Below are positions 9,343-18,594 of a DNA stretch of 64,000 nt, one piece after another (position 1 is the first letter of the stretch; each line of letters opens with the position of its first letter). The notes under the pieces are model-generated. The model worked only from the letters and a program-made list of their open reading frames with translations, did no database searches and was not told the origin of the DNA. The DNA lies in contig NZ_BONZ01000027.1 of assembly GCF_016862975.1 (NCBI RefSeq), positions 124,001 through 188,000 on the forward strand, read 5' to 3'. The translations under genes were made by a program, and so were the position numbers. This DNA is from Rugosimonospora africana. GTDB lineage: Bacteria > Actinomycetota > Actinomycetes > Mycobacteriales > Micromonosporaceae.

Positions 9343-10152
9343 ATGGACAATTTCACGTCCCTGCCGGCCGCTCGGCCGGTCTCCGAGCCGGCCGCCGGGC
9401 CGGCCTCCGATCTGGTGGCCGGCTACATCCGGGCGTCGTTCGGCCGCCGTTCGAACGAGCGGATCGGCCCGTTCCTGGCAAGCTTCGATCGCTACAGCGC
9501 GAACCCTGGGCGCAACTACGCGGTACCCGACGACGGCGCCCGGCCGCTGCCGGACGACGTGGCGGCCCTGGTCGACACGTTTGTCCACCGTGGACGGATT
9601 CCGCGGTTGGAGTACGTGCCGCAGTCCGCTCCACGGGTGGAGGCCGCCCTGCGTACCGCCGGCTTCACGGTCGAGGGTCGGGTACCGGTGCTGGTGAGCC
9701 GGCCCGGATCCCTGCCCGACCGGCCCGCCCCCGAGGGCGTCACCCTCACGCTCGCCGCACGCGACGCCGAACTGCTGGACGCCGCGCGCGTGCAGCACGA
9801 CGCGTACGGCGAGCCGGAGCCCCCGGGCGAGGGCGACCTGTCCCGGCTCCGGGCGACGGTCCGGCGGGGCGGCCTGGTGGTCGTCGCCCGGGACGCGGCG
9901 ACCGGCGAGGCCGTGGGCAGCGGCCTGTGCAACGGACCGGTCGGCGGGGTCGACGAACTGGCGGCGGTCGGCGTCCGGGAACCGTACCGGCGGCGAGGCA
10001 TCGCTGGGGCCATGGCGGTGTATCTGGCTCAGGAGAGCCACCGGCGCGGCGTCCGGCTGGTGTGGCTGGAGGCCGAGCCGCGCGAGGAGCGGATCTACCG
10101 CGCTGCCGGGTTCGTCGACGCGGCCGAGAAGATCTGGCTGTCGCTGCGCTGA
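9343..10152 (+). CDS. GNAT family N-acetyltransferase
   Basis: A 269-residue cytosolic protein whose C-terminal half (residues 130-269) is a GNAT fold: the acetyl-CoA pyrophosphate-binding motif is VGVREPYRRRGIAGAMAVYL, followed by VRLVWLEAEPREERIYRAAGF. The N-terminal half is a less conserved domain of the tandem-GNAT type (FDRYSANPGRNYAVPDDGAR). The acceptor substrate is unknown. I chose the ATG at 9343; an upstream start at 9286 would add a Pro/Leu-rich stretch with no domain. The paired palindromes upstream suggest repression by a dimeric regulator not encoded next door. Confidence 0.82.
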   Translation: MDNFTSLPAARPVSEPAAGPASDLVAGYIRASFGRRSNERIGPFLASFDRYSANPGRNYAVPDDGARPLPDDVAALVDTFVHRGRIPRLEYVPQSAPRVEAALRTAGFTVEGRVPVLVSRPGSLPDRPAPEGVTLTLAARDAELLDAARVQHDAYGEPEPPGEGDLSRLRATVRRGGLVVVARDAATGEAVGSGLCNGPVGGVDELAAVGVREPYRRRGIAGAMAVYLAQESHRRGVRLVWLEAEPREERIYRAAGFVDAAEKIWLSLR

Positions 10153-10263
10153 GGGCGGGCCGGCCGGGCCGGGCGGGCCGGCCGGCCGCGTTCACATAGG
10201 GGAACGGCGGACAGTATGGTGAACGAAATCGGCGGGCGGATCGGATAACGGGAGTGTTTCGGG

Positions 10264-10306
10264 CTCTTGACCACTCTTGACCACTGAGCGGACAGGGGCA
10301 TACGTT
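10264..10306 (+). promoter_or_regulatory. Promoter of the aldarate operon
   Basis: The 10-bp unit CTCTTGACCA is tandemly duplicated (10264-10273 and 10274-10283), giving two TTGACC -35 candidates. The second (10277-10282) is followed after 18 bp by TACGTT (10301-10306). A start near 10313 would give a leader of about 50 bases containing the operator. Confidence 0.55.
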
Positions 10307-10336
10307 TCGCGTCACGGCGTTCACTTGCATGTTTTA

Positions 10337-10354
10337 CGTTCACAAATCTGAACG
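10337..10354. promoter_or_regulatory. Operator candidate CGTTCA-N6-TGAACG
   Basis: A perfect 6-bp-arm palindrome immediately upstream of the ribosome site of the binding-protein gene. A half site CGTTCAC also lies at 10318. The position suits a roadblock repressor; the IclR protein at the end of the operon is the obvious candidate. Confidence 0.6.
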
Positions 10355-10362
10355 GAGGAACG

Positions 10363-11697
10363 ATGGTGAGAGTACCGTGGCGCGACCGCGTGCTGGTGGC
10401 CTCGGCGGCCGGCATGTGCGCGGTACTGGCGATCTCCGGCTGCGGATCGAGTGACAAGTCCAAAGCCGAGGCAACCGGTCCGCTCAACGTCTGGGTCCGG
10501 GGTGCCAACGATTCGATCAAGGCGTACCAGAAGGTCTTCGACGCGTTCACCGCGAAGACCGGCATTCAGATCAAACCGTTCATGACGCTGACCGACTTCG
10601 AGACCAAGCTGTCCGCGGCGGCCACCTCGCACAAGCTGCCCGACGTCGTCGTCGACGATGCCGCCCAACTGGGCAACTTCGAGACCCAGGGGATCATCCA
10701 GCCGGTCGACAAGAGTGCGGTGGCCGGCCAGGACCAGCTCACCGACCGGGCCTGGGACTCGGCCAAGGACCTGACCGGCAAGTACTACGCGGTCCCGTTC
10801 TCCGCCCAGGCCAACATCCTGCTCGTACGCAGCGACTGGCTGGCCAAGCTGAAGCTCCAGCCGCCGAAGACCTGGCAGGACGTGGCGACCGTGGCCAAGG
10901 CGTTCACCACGCAGGACCCGGACGGTGACGGCAAGGCCGACACGTACGGGCTGGACGTGCCCGGGTCGACGACCCGCGGGTACATCTCCTGGTACTGGTC
11001 GTCCCTGCTCTGGGAGGCCGGCGGCAGCTACTTCAAGCCGGCGGGCAACGGCAAGTTCGCCGCCAACCTGGATACACCGCAGGCGACACAGTCGGTGCAG
11101 TGGTTCGAGGACCAGTTCTGCACGAACAAGGTCGTCCAGCCCAGTGCGCTCAACGACACCACGACCGAGGCCAACAAGGCGTTCCAGACCGGCGTGACCG
11201 GGATGTACTTCACCGGTCCGTACGCGTACGCGACGATGGACGCCACCGCGATCAAGGGCAAGTACGTGGCGGTCGCCCCGCCGGCCGGTCCGGCGAACGG
11301 GCAGACCCTGGCCGAGGGTACGGACATCTACCTGATGGCCGGCGGCAAGACGAGCGAGGCGAAGAAACTCGCGGAGTTCATGATCACTCCGGAGGCGCAG
11401 CGGCTCGGGATGACGGCGGTGCCCACCGCGACCATCGTCCGGTTGCCGGTGAACAAGACGGTCGACGCGGCCACCGAGCACCAGGGCGACGACCGGTGGA
11501 AGCTGGCCCAGCAGGTGTACCAGTCCGACGGGCACTACGAAGACATCAACATGCCCAACTGGACCGCGCTGCGGCAGGCGACCTCGGACGGGCTCAACGC
11601 GCTCGTGGCCAAGTGCGGCGATCCCGCCACGGCCCTGCACACGCTCAACGACAAGCTCAACTCGATCCTGAAGACCCAGGGGGTGGCCGCGGGATGA
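10363..11697 (+). CDS. ABC sugar/sugar-acid binding lipoprotein
   Basis: A 444-residue extracytoplasmic solute-binding protein of family 1 (MalE-like), anchored by a lipid. The signal peptide ends in the lipobox AISGC (Cys at residue 27), followed by the usual low-complexity linker. The mature part has NVWVRGANDSIKAYQKVFDAF near the start and the calcium-like DPDGDGKADTYG loop often seen in this family. Start ATG 10363 has GGAGG six bases upstream. It heads the operon with two permeases and aldarate catabolic enzymes, so the ligand is most likely glucarate, galactarate or an oligomer that yields them. Confidence 0.9.
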   Translation: MVRVPWRDRVLVASAAGMCAVLAISGCGSSDKSKAEATGPLNVWVRGANDSIKAYQKVFDAFTAKTGIQIKPFMTLTDFETKLSAAATSHKLPDVVVDDAAQLGNFETQGIIQPVDKSAVAGQDQLTDRAWDSAKDLTGKYYAVPFSAQANILLVRSDWLAKLKLQPPKTWQDVATVAKAFTTQDPDGDGKADTYGLDVPGSTTRGYISWYWSSLLWEAGGSYFKPAGNGKFAANLDTPQATQSVQWFEDQFCTNKVVQPSALNDTTTEANKAFQTGVTGMYFTGPYAYATMDATAIKGKYVAVAPPAGPANGQTLAEGTDIYLMAGGKTSEAKKLAEFMITPEAQRLGMTAVPTATIVRLPVNKTVDAATEHQGDDRWKLAQQVYQSDGHYEDINMPNWTALRQATSDGLNALVAKCGDPATALHTLNDKLNSILKTQGVAAG

Positions 11698-11752
11698 GCC
11701 GCCCAGGCGAAGCCCGGCTCACGCCCGCCGAGGCTGTTCGCGGGATGAGCCG
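11688..11752. repeat. Duplicated stop-codon region (14 bp x 2)
   Basis: CGCGGGATGAGCCG occurs at 11688-11701, spanning the stop codon of the binding-protein gene, and exactly again at 11739-11752, 51 bp downstream in the gap before the first permease gene. Confidence 0.7.
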
Positions 11753-11779
11753 TGTGCCTGTCGAGGCAGGGCCGGCGAG

Positions 11780-12727
11780 ATGAGCGTGAGCACGCCCTCC
11801 GCCCCGGTCGCGTCGGTGCCGCGCGACCGGGGCGGACCCCCGGCCGCGCGCCGGGTCCGCCGGGTCCGCTCCCGGTTCTCGCCCTGGCTGTTCCTCGCCC
11901 CGGCGCTCGCGTTCTTCGCGGTGTTCAAGTTCTGGCCGGTGATCTGGGGCGTGTACCTCAGCTTCTTCCACGTCCGGCCGTACCTGGGCAACGAGTGGCT
12001 CGGCTGGGCCAACTTCAGCCGGGCGTTCCAGGATCCCGATCTGCGCGCCGCCGTCGGGCACACCGTGCTCGACGCGGTCGTCTCCGTCGCCGGTTCGATG
12101 CTGGTGGGCTTCGCCCTGGCGTTGCTGCTGGAGAGTCCGGCCCGGCACGTGCGGATCCTGCGGACCGCGGTGTTCCTGCCCGCGGTCACCGCGATGGTGG
12201 CCATCGCCGAGCTGTGGGGGGCGCTGCTGTTTCCCGGCCGGTACGGGGCGGTGAACAGCTTCCTCGGCGCGCTGGGCCTCGGCGCGCAGCCGTTCCTGGC
12301 CAGCCCTCACTCGTCGCTGTGGACGGTGATGCTCATCCAGATCTGGAAAGCTGCCCCGTACGACATGGTGATCTTCATCGCCGGCCTGGTCGGCATCGAC
12401 CGCCAGTTGTACGAGTCGGCGAACATCGACGGCGCGGGTGCCTGGCAGCGGCTGCGCCACATCACGATCCCGTCGCTGCGCCCGATCACCACGATCGTGC
12501 TGACCCTGGGCATCATCCGCGGGCTCCGCGTCTTCACCGAGATCAACGTGCTCACCGGCGGCGGGCCCGGCGGCTCCACGGAGACGATCGTGACGACCAC
12601 CTTCAAGGCCGCGACGGTCGCCAACGACACCGGATACGCGTCGGCGATCTCGACGCTCCTGCTGATCGCGACGATCCTGCTGACCAGCCTGACGCTGTGG
12701 TGGCGCAACCGTCTGGAGGCATCGTGA
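11780..12727 (+). CDS. ABC transporter permease (MalF/UgpA-like)
   Basis: A 315-residue inner-membrane permease of the carbohydrate CUT1 class, with six predicted helices; the first is PWLFLAPALAFFAVFKFWPV. The EAA loop reads YESANIDGAGAWQRLRHITI, which docks to the ATPase. The ATG at 11780 was chosen for fit with the first helix. The stop TGA overlaps the GTG of the next permease by four bases, so the two are translationally coupled and presumably form the heterodimeric channel. Confidence 0.92.
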   Translation: MSVSTPSAPVASVPRDRGGPPAARRVRRVRSRFSPWLFLAPALAFFAVFKFWPVIWGVYLSFFHVRPYLGNEWLGWANFSRAFQDPDLRAAVGHTVLDAVVSVAGSMLVGFALALLLESPARHVRILRTAVFLPAVTAMVAIAELWGALLFPGRYGAVNSFLGALGLGAQPFLASPHSSLWTVMLIQIWKAAPYDMVIFIAGLVGIDRQLYESANIDGAGAWQRLRHITIPSLRPITTIVLTLGIIRGLRVFTEINVLTGGGPGGSTETIVTTTFKAATVANDTGYASAISTLLLIATILLTSLTLWWRNRLEAS

Positions 12728-13614
12728 CCAGCAGCGTCGCCGGCAGCGCCACCGGCGGTGCCACCGCCCTCGGGCTGCGTGCCCCGCGTCGGCTGACCTC
12801 GCACCGGGGCGGACGGCTGCTTGTCCGAGCCGTGCTGTTCCTCGTGGTGATCGGGATCTTCGTGGTACCGCTGTGGTCGATGATCGTGACCGCGTTCAGC
12901 GGCGGCGCCCCGAAGCTGGGCCAGGTGTTCCTCTGGCCGCACGGCCTCTCGGCCGGAAACCTCACCACGGCCTGGCGGTTCGGCCTCGGCCGGGGACTGG
13001 TCAACTCGATCGTGGTCGAGGCGATCGGGCTGACCCTGCAGGTCACGGTCAGCGCGTTCGCCGCGTACGCGTTGGCGCGCAAGCGGTTCCGCGGCGCCGG
13101 CCTGGTCATGCTCGCGATCCTGGCGACCATGATGATGCCGGAGGAGATCATCGCGATCCCGCTGTACCTGGTACTCGGCAAGATCAGCCTGCTGGACAAC
13201 TACGGCGGCCTGGCCCTGCCGCTGGTCGGCTGGGCGTTGCCGGTCTACGTGCTGACCGGGTTCATGAAGCGCATCCCGGTGGAGCTGGAGGAGGCCGCCC
13301 GGGTCGACGGGGCCGGTGACCTGCGCATCTTCTTCCAGGTGATCTTGCCGCTGTGCCTGCCCGCCCTGGGTACCTGTGCGGTGTTCGGGTTCCTGATGAT
13401 CTGGGACCAGTACCTGCTTCCACTGCTCGTCGCCCAGTCGCCGAAGATGAGCACGCTGACGCTCATCGTGACCAGCCTTCAGGCGAGTCAGGAGCAGGGG
13501 GAGGGTGTGCGGTTGGCGGCGGCGGTGGTGTTGATGGTTCCGAGCGTTCTGGTCTACCTCGGGTTGCAGCGGCTCTTCGAGCGGGGCCTGCTGAGCGGTT
13601 CATTGAAAGGCTGA
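12724..13614 (+). CDS. ABC transporter permease (MalG-like)
   Basis: A 296-residue partner permease with the EAA loop LEEAARVDGAGDLRIFFQVI and a final helix pair before the usual short tail. The GTG start at 12724 overlaps the preceding stop by four bases. No ATP-binding subunit follows; in many actinomycetes a shared MsiK-type ATPase encoded elsewhere energizes such importers, and I infer the same here. Confidence 0.92.
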   Translation: MTSSVAGSATGGATALGLRAPRRLTSHRGGRLLVRAVLFLVVIGIFVVPLWSMIVTAFSGGAPKLGQVFLWPHGLSAGNLTTAWRFGLGRGLVNSIVVEAIGLTLQVTVSAFAAYALARKRFRGAGLVMLAILATMMMPEEIIAIPLYLVLGKISLLDNYGGLALPLVGWALPVYVLTGFMKRIPVELEEAARVDGAGDLRIFFQVILPLCLPALGTCAVFGFLMIWDQYLLPLLVAQSPKMSTLTLIVTSLQASQEQGEGVRLAAAVVLMVPSVLVYLGLQRLFERGLLSGSLKG

Positions 13615-13624
13615 AGGGATAAAC

Positions 13625-14569
13625 ATGACGATAAACGACTCGGCGTCCCGGCTCGCCGGGCGGCTGGACGGGCTGCTGTTCTTCCCCGTCACCGCGTTCG
13701 GCCCGGACGGTGGGGTCGACCTCGACGCGTACCGGCGGCATCTGGCCAGCCGGCTGTCGGCCCGCGACGACGCACTGGGCGCGGTCTTCGCGTGCTGCGG
13801 CACCGGGGAGTTCTTCTCCCTGGGAGTCGAGGAGTACGCGGAGTGCGTGCGGGTCGCGGTCGAGGAGGCGGCCGGACGGGTGCCTGTGGTGGCCGGGGTC
13901 GGGTACGGGGCGGCCCTGGCCACCCAGTTCGTCCGGGCGGCCGTTGCGGCCGGAGCGGACGGGTTGCTGGTCATGCCGCCGTACCTGGTCGAGGGCGGCC
14001 AGGCCGGGCTGCGTGAGCACTACCGGCGGCTGGCCGACGCGTCCGAGCTGGACATGATCATTTACCAGCGGGACAACGCGGTCTTCACCCCCGATACGGT
14101 CGCCGACCTGGCCGCGCACTCGCGAATTGTCGGGTTCAAGGACGGCCGCGGCGACCTGGACCTGATGCGCCGGATCGTCGGCGCGGTGCGCCAGCGGCAC
14201 GGCGAGGACGCGCTGCTGTACTTCAACGGCATGCCGACGGCCGAGATGACCTCCCAGGCGTACCGGGCGGTCGGCGTGCCGGCGTACTCCTCGGCGGTGT
14301 ACTGCTTCGCGCCCGACCTGGCGATGGCGTACTACCGGGCGTACCGGGGTGGCGACGAAGCGACCGTGAACCGGCTGCTGGACGGCTTCTGGCGGCCGTA
14401 CGTCCAGCTGCGCCAGGCCGGGCAGGGGTACGCGGTGTCGCTGGTCAAGGCGGGGGTGCGGCTGGAGGGAGTGGACGTCGGGCCGGTCCGGCCACCGCTA
14501 TCCGAGCCCGAACCCGAACACGTGAGCCGGCTGGCCGAGCTGATCGCCGCCGGACGGGAGCTGATCTGA
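13625..14569 (+). CDS. kdgD: 5-dehydro-4-deoxyglucarate dehydratase
   Basis: A 314-residue class I aldolase-fold enzyme of the DHDPS/NAL superfamily. It decarboxylates and dehydrates 5-keto-4-deoxyglucarate to 2-oxoglutarate semialdehyde (EC 4.2.1.41). The Schiff-base lysine sits in IVGFKDGRGDLDLM, and GTGEFFSLGVEEY and YQRDNAVF are typical of this subfamily. It starts 10 bases after the permease stop behind GAAGGG, and its stop overlaps the glucarate dehydratase ATG (TGATG). It performs the second step of the pathway encoded here. Confidence 0.9.
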   Translation: MTINDSASRLAGRLDGLLFFPVTAFGPDGGVDLDAYRRHLASRLSARDDALGAVFACCGTGEFFSLGVEEYAECVRVAVEEAAGRVPVVAGVGYGAALATQFVRAAVAAGADGLLVMPPYLVEGGQAGLREHYRRLADASELDMIIYQRDNAVFTPDTVADLAAHSRIVGFKDGRGDLDLMRRIVGAVRQRHGEDALLYFNGMPTAEMTSQAYRAVGVPAYSSAVYCFAPDLAMAYYRAYRGGDEATVNRLLDGFWRPYVQLRQAGQGYAVSLVKAGVRLEGVDVGPVRPPLSEPEPEHVSRLAELIAAGRELI

Positions 14570-15852
14570 TGAGTACGCCCACCACCAGAACCGACGCCAC
14601 CATCACCGACATCACCGTCACGCCGATCGCCGTGCAGGATCCGCCGCTGCTCAACTCGGTCGGTGTGCACCAGTCGTACGCGCTGCGGGCGATCCTCCAG
14701 GTTCGCACGGACGCCGGGCTGGTCGGCCTGTCCGAGGCGTACGGCGACGACCCCACCCTGGACCGGCTGAACCGCGCCTCGGCGGCGTTGGCCGGGCTGT
14801 CCATCTGGGACCTCAACGGCCTGAACCGGCGGGTCGCCGTGGCGCTCGGCGAGGTGGCCCCGGACAGTCCGACGGAGCTTGCCGGTGCGCCGAGCGTGGC
14901 GAAGGCCATCGCGTCCACCGTGTCCGCGTTCGAGGTCGCGCTGTATGACCTGCAGGGCAAGGCGACCGGGCTGCGGGTGTGCGACCTGCTGGGCGGCGCG
15001 GTGCGCGAGGAGGTGCCGTTCTCCGCATACCTGTTCTACAAGTGGGCCGGGCACCCGGGTGCGGAGCCGGACTCCTTCGGCGAGGCACTGGACCCGGACG
15101 GGATCGTGGCGCAGGCCCGCAGGCTGGTCGACCGGTACGGGTTCGGTTCGCTGAAGCTCAAGGGCGGCGTGTTCCCGCCGGAGGAGGAGATCGCGGCGAT
15201 CCGGGCGCTGCGCGACGCGTTCCCCGGGCACCCGCTGCGGCTGGACCCGAACGCGAACTGGACGGTCGAGACCAGCCACCGGGTGGCCGAGCAGCTGTCC
15301 GGGGTGCTGGAGTACCTGGAGGACCCGGCCGGCGGGATCGACGGCATGGCGCAGGTCGCGGCGCGTACCGACCTGCCGCTGGCCACCAACATGTGCGTGA
15401 CGACGTTCGACGACATCCCACCCGCGGTGGCCGCCGGCGCGGTGCGGATCGTGCTGTCCGACCACCACTTCTGGGGCGGCCTGCGCGCGTCGCAGAAGCT
15501 GGCCGGCATCTGCGAGACCTTCGGGCTGGGCCTGTCGATGCACTCCAACACGCACCTCGGGGTGAGCCTGGCTGCGATGACCCATCTGGCCGCGGCCACG
15601 TCGAACCTGACGTACGCCTGCGACACCCACTCGGTGTGGCAGGTCGAGGAGGTCATCGAGCCGGGCGCGATCGCGGTTCGCGACGGCGCGGTGCGGGTGC
15701 CGCCCGGTCCCGGCCTCGGCGTCACGCTTGACGAGGACAGCCTGGCTCGGCTGCACGAGCAGTATCTACGCTGTGGTATCCGCCGCCGGGACGACATCAC
15801 GCCGATGCGCGCGGTCCACCCGGACTGGACAGGAGCGAGGCCCCGATTCTGA
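14569..15852 (+). CDS. gudD: Glucarate dehydratase (enolase superfamily)
   Basis: A 427-residue dehydratase that removes water from D-glucarate (and usually L-idarate) to give 5-keto-4-deoxyglucarate. Active-site features of the family are all present: KxK in SLKLKGGV, metal ligands in RLDPNANW and YLEDPAGG, the NMCVT strand, and the His-containing LSMHSNTHLGVSLA. It is coupled to kdgD by a TGATG overlap and to the next gene by a one-base overlap. A galactarate dehydratase of the same superfamily is the only close alternative; the short N-terminal extension and NMCVT motif favour glucarate. Confidence 0.88.
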   Translation: MSTPTTRTDATITDITVTPIAVQDPPLLNSVGVHQSYALRAILQVRTDAGLVGLSEAYGDDPTLDRLNRASAALAGLSIWDLNGLNRRVAVALGEVAPDSPTELAGAPSVAKAIASTVSAFEVALYDLQGKATGLRVCDLLGGAVREEVPFSAYLFYKWAGHPGAEPDSFGEALDPDGIVAQARRLVDRYGFGSLKLKGGVFPPEEEIAAIRALRDAFPGHPLRLDPNANWTVETSHRVAEQLSGVLEYLEDPAGGIDGMAQVAARTDLPLATNMCVTTFDDIPPAVAAGAVRIVLSDHHFWGGLRASQKLAGICETFGLGLSMHSNTHLGVSLAAMTHLAAATSNLTYACDTHSVWQVEEVIEPGAIAVRDGAVRVPPGPGLGVTLDEDSLARLHEQYLRCGIRRRDDITPMRAVHPDWTGARPRF

Positions 15853-17030
15853 TGCAGACCGCGGCGTACCTCTACCCCTGGGACCTGGTCGGCGACCCGG
15901 CAGCCGCCGATCTGGTGGCCGGGCTGGGCCTGGACCACGTCGTACTGGCCGCCGTCTACCACGGCACCCGGGCGCTGACCCCGCGCCACCCGCGTCACCG
16001 GGTCGTGGTGGCTCACCAGTCCGCCGCCTACTACCCGGTCGGCGACGCGCACTGGCAGGGCGCGGCGCTGCGCCCCGCGCAGGCGGACTGGCTGGCGGCG
16101 GCCGACCCGTTCGGCGAGGCGACGGTCGCGTTGCGCGCGGCCGGGGTGCCGGTGCACGCCTGGGTGGTGTGCAATCACGTCGACCTGCCCCGTCCGGTCG
16201 AGCAGAACGTGGTCAACGCGTACGGCGACCGGTACCCGTGGGCGCTGTGCCCGGCCCGGGACGACGTCGGGGAGTACCTGCTCGGCCTGGCCGCCGACGC
16301 GGCGGCGCTGCCCGGCATCGACGGCGTCGAGCTGGAGGCGTGCGGGTGGTACGGCTACGACCACCTCAGCGCGCACGACAAGGTGGGCGGGGTGCCGCTG
16401 TCCGGGGCGGCGCAGTACCTGCTGTCGCTGTGTTTCTGCGCCGCCTGTGCCGCCGCGTACCGGGCCGGCGGCATCGACCCCGAGGCGCTGCGCGGGCACG
16501 TGCGCACCGCGCTCGACGCGGTGTTCTCGGAAGCCGCCGAGCCGGCCGCTCCCGGTGTCGACGAGGTCGGGCAGATCGGCGGGCTGCTCGGCGCCGGCCT
16601 CGCCGCGGCGGTGGCCGACGTGCGCCAGCACGTCGCCGACCGGCTGCGCGCCGCGGTGATCGGGCGGATCCGCGCCGAGCGCCCGGAGTTGGACGTGCTG
16701 CTGCACGCCAGCCCGCAGCCGCACCGCTCGGTCGCGTTCACCGGCCTGGACCCGGCGCGGGCGGCCACCGTGGCCGACGGTCTCGTGGTCAACTGCTGGG
16801 GCGGCCCGCAGGCGGTGCGGCCCAGCCTGGACGGCGGCGGTCGGGTATACGCGAGCCTGCTGGCCGTGCGCGGGATGGGTGGCCGGCCGGACGAGCTGCC
16901 GGCGCAGGTGGCCGCGGCGCAACGGGCCGGCGCGCACGGCGTGCGCCTGTACCACGCCGGGCTGGCCGGGGCCGCCGACCTGGCCGCGATCCGGGAACTG
17001 ACCGGGGACCGGGCGCTTGACCGTGACTGA
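15852..17030 (+). CDS. Uncharacterized TIM-barrel-like protein in the aldarate operon
   Basis: A 392-residue soluble protein that I cannot assign. The opening AAYLYPWDLVGDPAA, the repeated beta-alpha pattern, and GVELEACGWYGYDH with an acidic residue at a strand end suggest a TIM barrel like hypothetical glycoside hydrolases. The motif LCFCAACAAAYRAGGID resembles the Cys-x2-Cys loop seen in some such proteins. Glycosidase or isomerase activity on an aldarate precursor is inference only. It is locked into the operon: its start overlaps gudD by one base, and the dehydrogenase gene follows 43 bases later. Confidence 0.7.
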   Translation: MQTAAYLYPWDLVGDPAAADLVAGLGLDHVVLAAVYHGTRALTPRHPRHRVVVAHQSAAYYPVGDAHWQGAALRPAQADWLAAADPFGEATVALRAAGVPVHAWVVCNHVDLPRPVEQNVVNAYGDRYPWALCPARDDVGEYLLGLAADAAALPGIDGVELEACGWYGYDHLSAHDKVGGVPLSGAAQYLLSLCFCAACAAAYRAGGIDPEALRGHVRTALDAVFSEAAEPAAPGVDEVGQIGGLLGAGLAAAVADVRQHVADRLRAAVIGRIRAERPELDVLLHASPQPHRSVAFTGLDPARAATVADGLVVNCWGGPQAVRPSLDGGGRVYASLLAVRGMGGRPDELPAQVAAAQRAGAHGVRLYHAGLAGAADLAAIRELTGDRALDRD

Positions 17031-17073
17031 GGGAGAATGACGTGACTGACCGAAGCGATAGCGAGGTGACGGC

Positions 17074-18594
17074 GTGAGCGAGTTGGACGTCTGGAGCATC
17101 GACGCCCGTACCGGCGAAAAGGTCGAGGCGGTGGCATCCACGGCGACGGACGCCGAGGTGGACGCCTCGGCGAGCCGGGCGGCCGAGGTGGCGCCGTCAC
17201 TGGTCGCGGCCGGGCTGGCCGGGCGTGCCCGGCTCCTGCGCGCGATGGCCGACGAGATCGAGAAGGACGGCGACGCGATCGTCGCGGCCGCCGACCGGGA
17301 GAGCGCCCTCGGGCAGGTCCGGCTGCGCGGCGAGCTGGCCCGCTCGGCGTACCAGCTGCGCCTGTTCGGCGAGGTGCTGGAGGACGGCGGGTACCTCGAA
17401 CTGACCATCGACCACCCGGACCCGAACGCGGTCCCGGCGCCCCGGCCGGACCTGCGCCGGATGCTGGTACCGGTCGGCCCGGTGGGCGTGTTCTCGGCGA
17501 GCAACTTCCCGCTGGCGTTCAGCGTTCCGGGCGGCGACACGGCCAGCGCGATCGCGGCCGGCTGCCCGGTCGTGGTCAAGGCGCACTCGGGGCACCCGTA
17601 CACCTCGGAGCTGTCCGCCACCGCGCTGCGCCGGGCGGCCGCGTCGGTGGCCGTACCCGAGGACGTGGTGCAGCTCGTGCACGGCCGGAAGGCCGGCACC
17701 CGGCTGGTGGTGCACCCGGCGATCCAGGCGGTCGGTTTCACCGGTTCGGTGGGCGGCGGCCGGGCGCTGTACGACCTGGCGACCAGCCGGCCGCAGCCCA
17801 TCCCGTTCTACGGCGAGCTGGGCAGCATCAACCCGTTCGTGGTGACGCCGGAGGCCGCGGCGCAGCGCGCCGAGTCCATCGCTTCCGGCCTGGCCGGCTC
17901 GTTCACTCTCGGGATCGGGCAGTTCTGCACGAAGCCGGGCCTGGTGTTCGTACCGGCGGGTGCGGACGGGCAGCGGCTGATCGACGCGCTGGCCGAGGCG
18001 GCCGGCCAGATCGCCGGTGGACCGATGCTCACCCCGAGCATCCGGGAGGGCTTCCTGACTGGTGCCGCGGAACGGGTCGCGCTGCCCGGTGTGCGCGCGG
18101 TGCTCTCCGCGTCCGGCCAGATCTCGCCGCACGTCCTGGTCGCGTCCGCGTCCGCGCTCGACGACGTGCTGCTGGAGGAGTGCTTCGGCCCGCTGGTGGT
18201 GGTCGTCGAGTACGGCGACGAGGGCGAGCTGTTCGCGGCCCTGGACCGGGTGCCGGGCAGCCTGACCGCGACCGTCCACAGTGGAGACTCTGAGGGTGCG
18301 TCGGGCAGCTTCGCCGACCGGGTCGCGCAGCGGCTCACCGGGATCGCCGGGCGGATCCTGTTCAACGGGTACCCGACCGGTGTCGCCGTCACCTGGGCAC
18401 AGCAGCACGGCGGCCCCTGGCCGGCGACCACTTTCCCGCACCACACCTCGGTCGGCACCACCGCGATCCGCCGCTTCCTGCGCCCCGTGGCCTACCAGGA
18501 CGCGCCGGACGCGCTGCTGCCCGCCGAACTGCGCGAGGACAACCCGCTCGGGCTGCCGCGCCGGGTCGACGGACGGTACCAGCTTCATGGCTGA
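17074..18594 (+). CDS. 2,5-dioxovalerate (2-oxoglutarate semialdehyde) dehydrogenase
   Basis: A 506-residue NAD(P)+-dependent aldehyde dehydrogenase that completes the route by oxidizing 2-oxoglutarate semialdehyde to 2-oxoglutarate (EC 1.2.1.26). It has the nucleotide loop GFTGSVGGGRALYDLA, the general base Glu in YGELGSINP (about residue 249) and the catalytic Cys in GIGQFCTKPG (about residue 284), the variant pattern of this subfamily. The GTG at 17074 follows GAGGTGACGGC. The stop overlaps the IclR gene by eight bases. Confidence 0.9.
   Translation: MSELDVWSIDARTGEKVEAVASTATDAEVDASASRAAEVAPSLVAAGLAGRARLLRAMADEIEKDGDAIVAAADRESALGQVRLRGELARSAYQLRLFGEVLEDGGYLELTIDHPDPNAVPAPRPDLRRMLVPVGPVGVFSASNFPLAFSVPGGDTASAIAAGCPVVVKAHSGHPYTSELSATALRRAAASVAVPEDVVQLVHGRKAGTRLVVHPAIQAVGFTGSVGGGRALYDLATSRPQPIPFYGELGSINPFVVTPEAAAQRAESIASGLAGSFTLGIGQFCTKPGLVFVPAGADGQRLIDALAEAAGQIAGGPMLTPSIREGFLTGAAERVALPGVRAVLSASGQISPHVLVASASALDDVLLEECFGPLVVVVEYGDEGELFAALDRVPGSLTATVHSGDSEGASGSFADRVAQRLTGIAGRILFNGYPTGVAVTWAQQHGGPWPATTFPHHTSVGTTAIRRFLRPVAYQDAPDALLPAELREDNPLGLPRRVDGRYQLHG

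Noticed and set aside
6336-10152. LAL regulator plus acetyltransferase as part of a secondary-metabolite cluster
   Set aside because: No polyketide, peptide or terpene synthase genes are present within the window.
11752-12723. Upstream extension of the second permease frame through the first permease
   Set aside because: The first permease is encoded in another frame there; the second has a proper GTG at 12724 with a four-base overlap.
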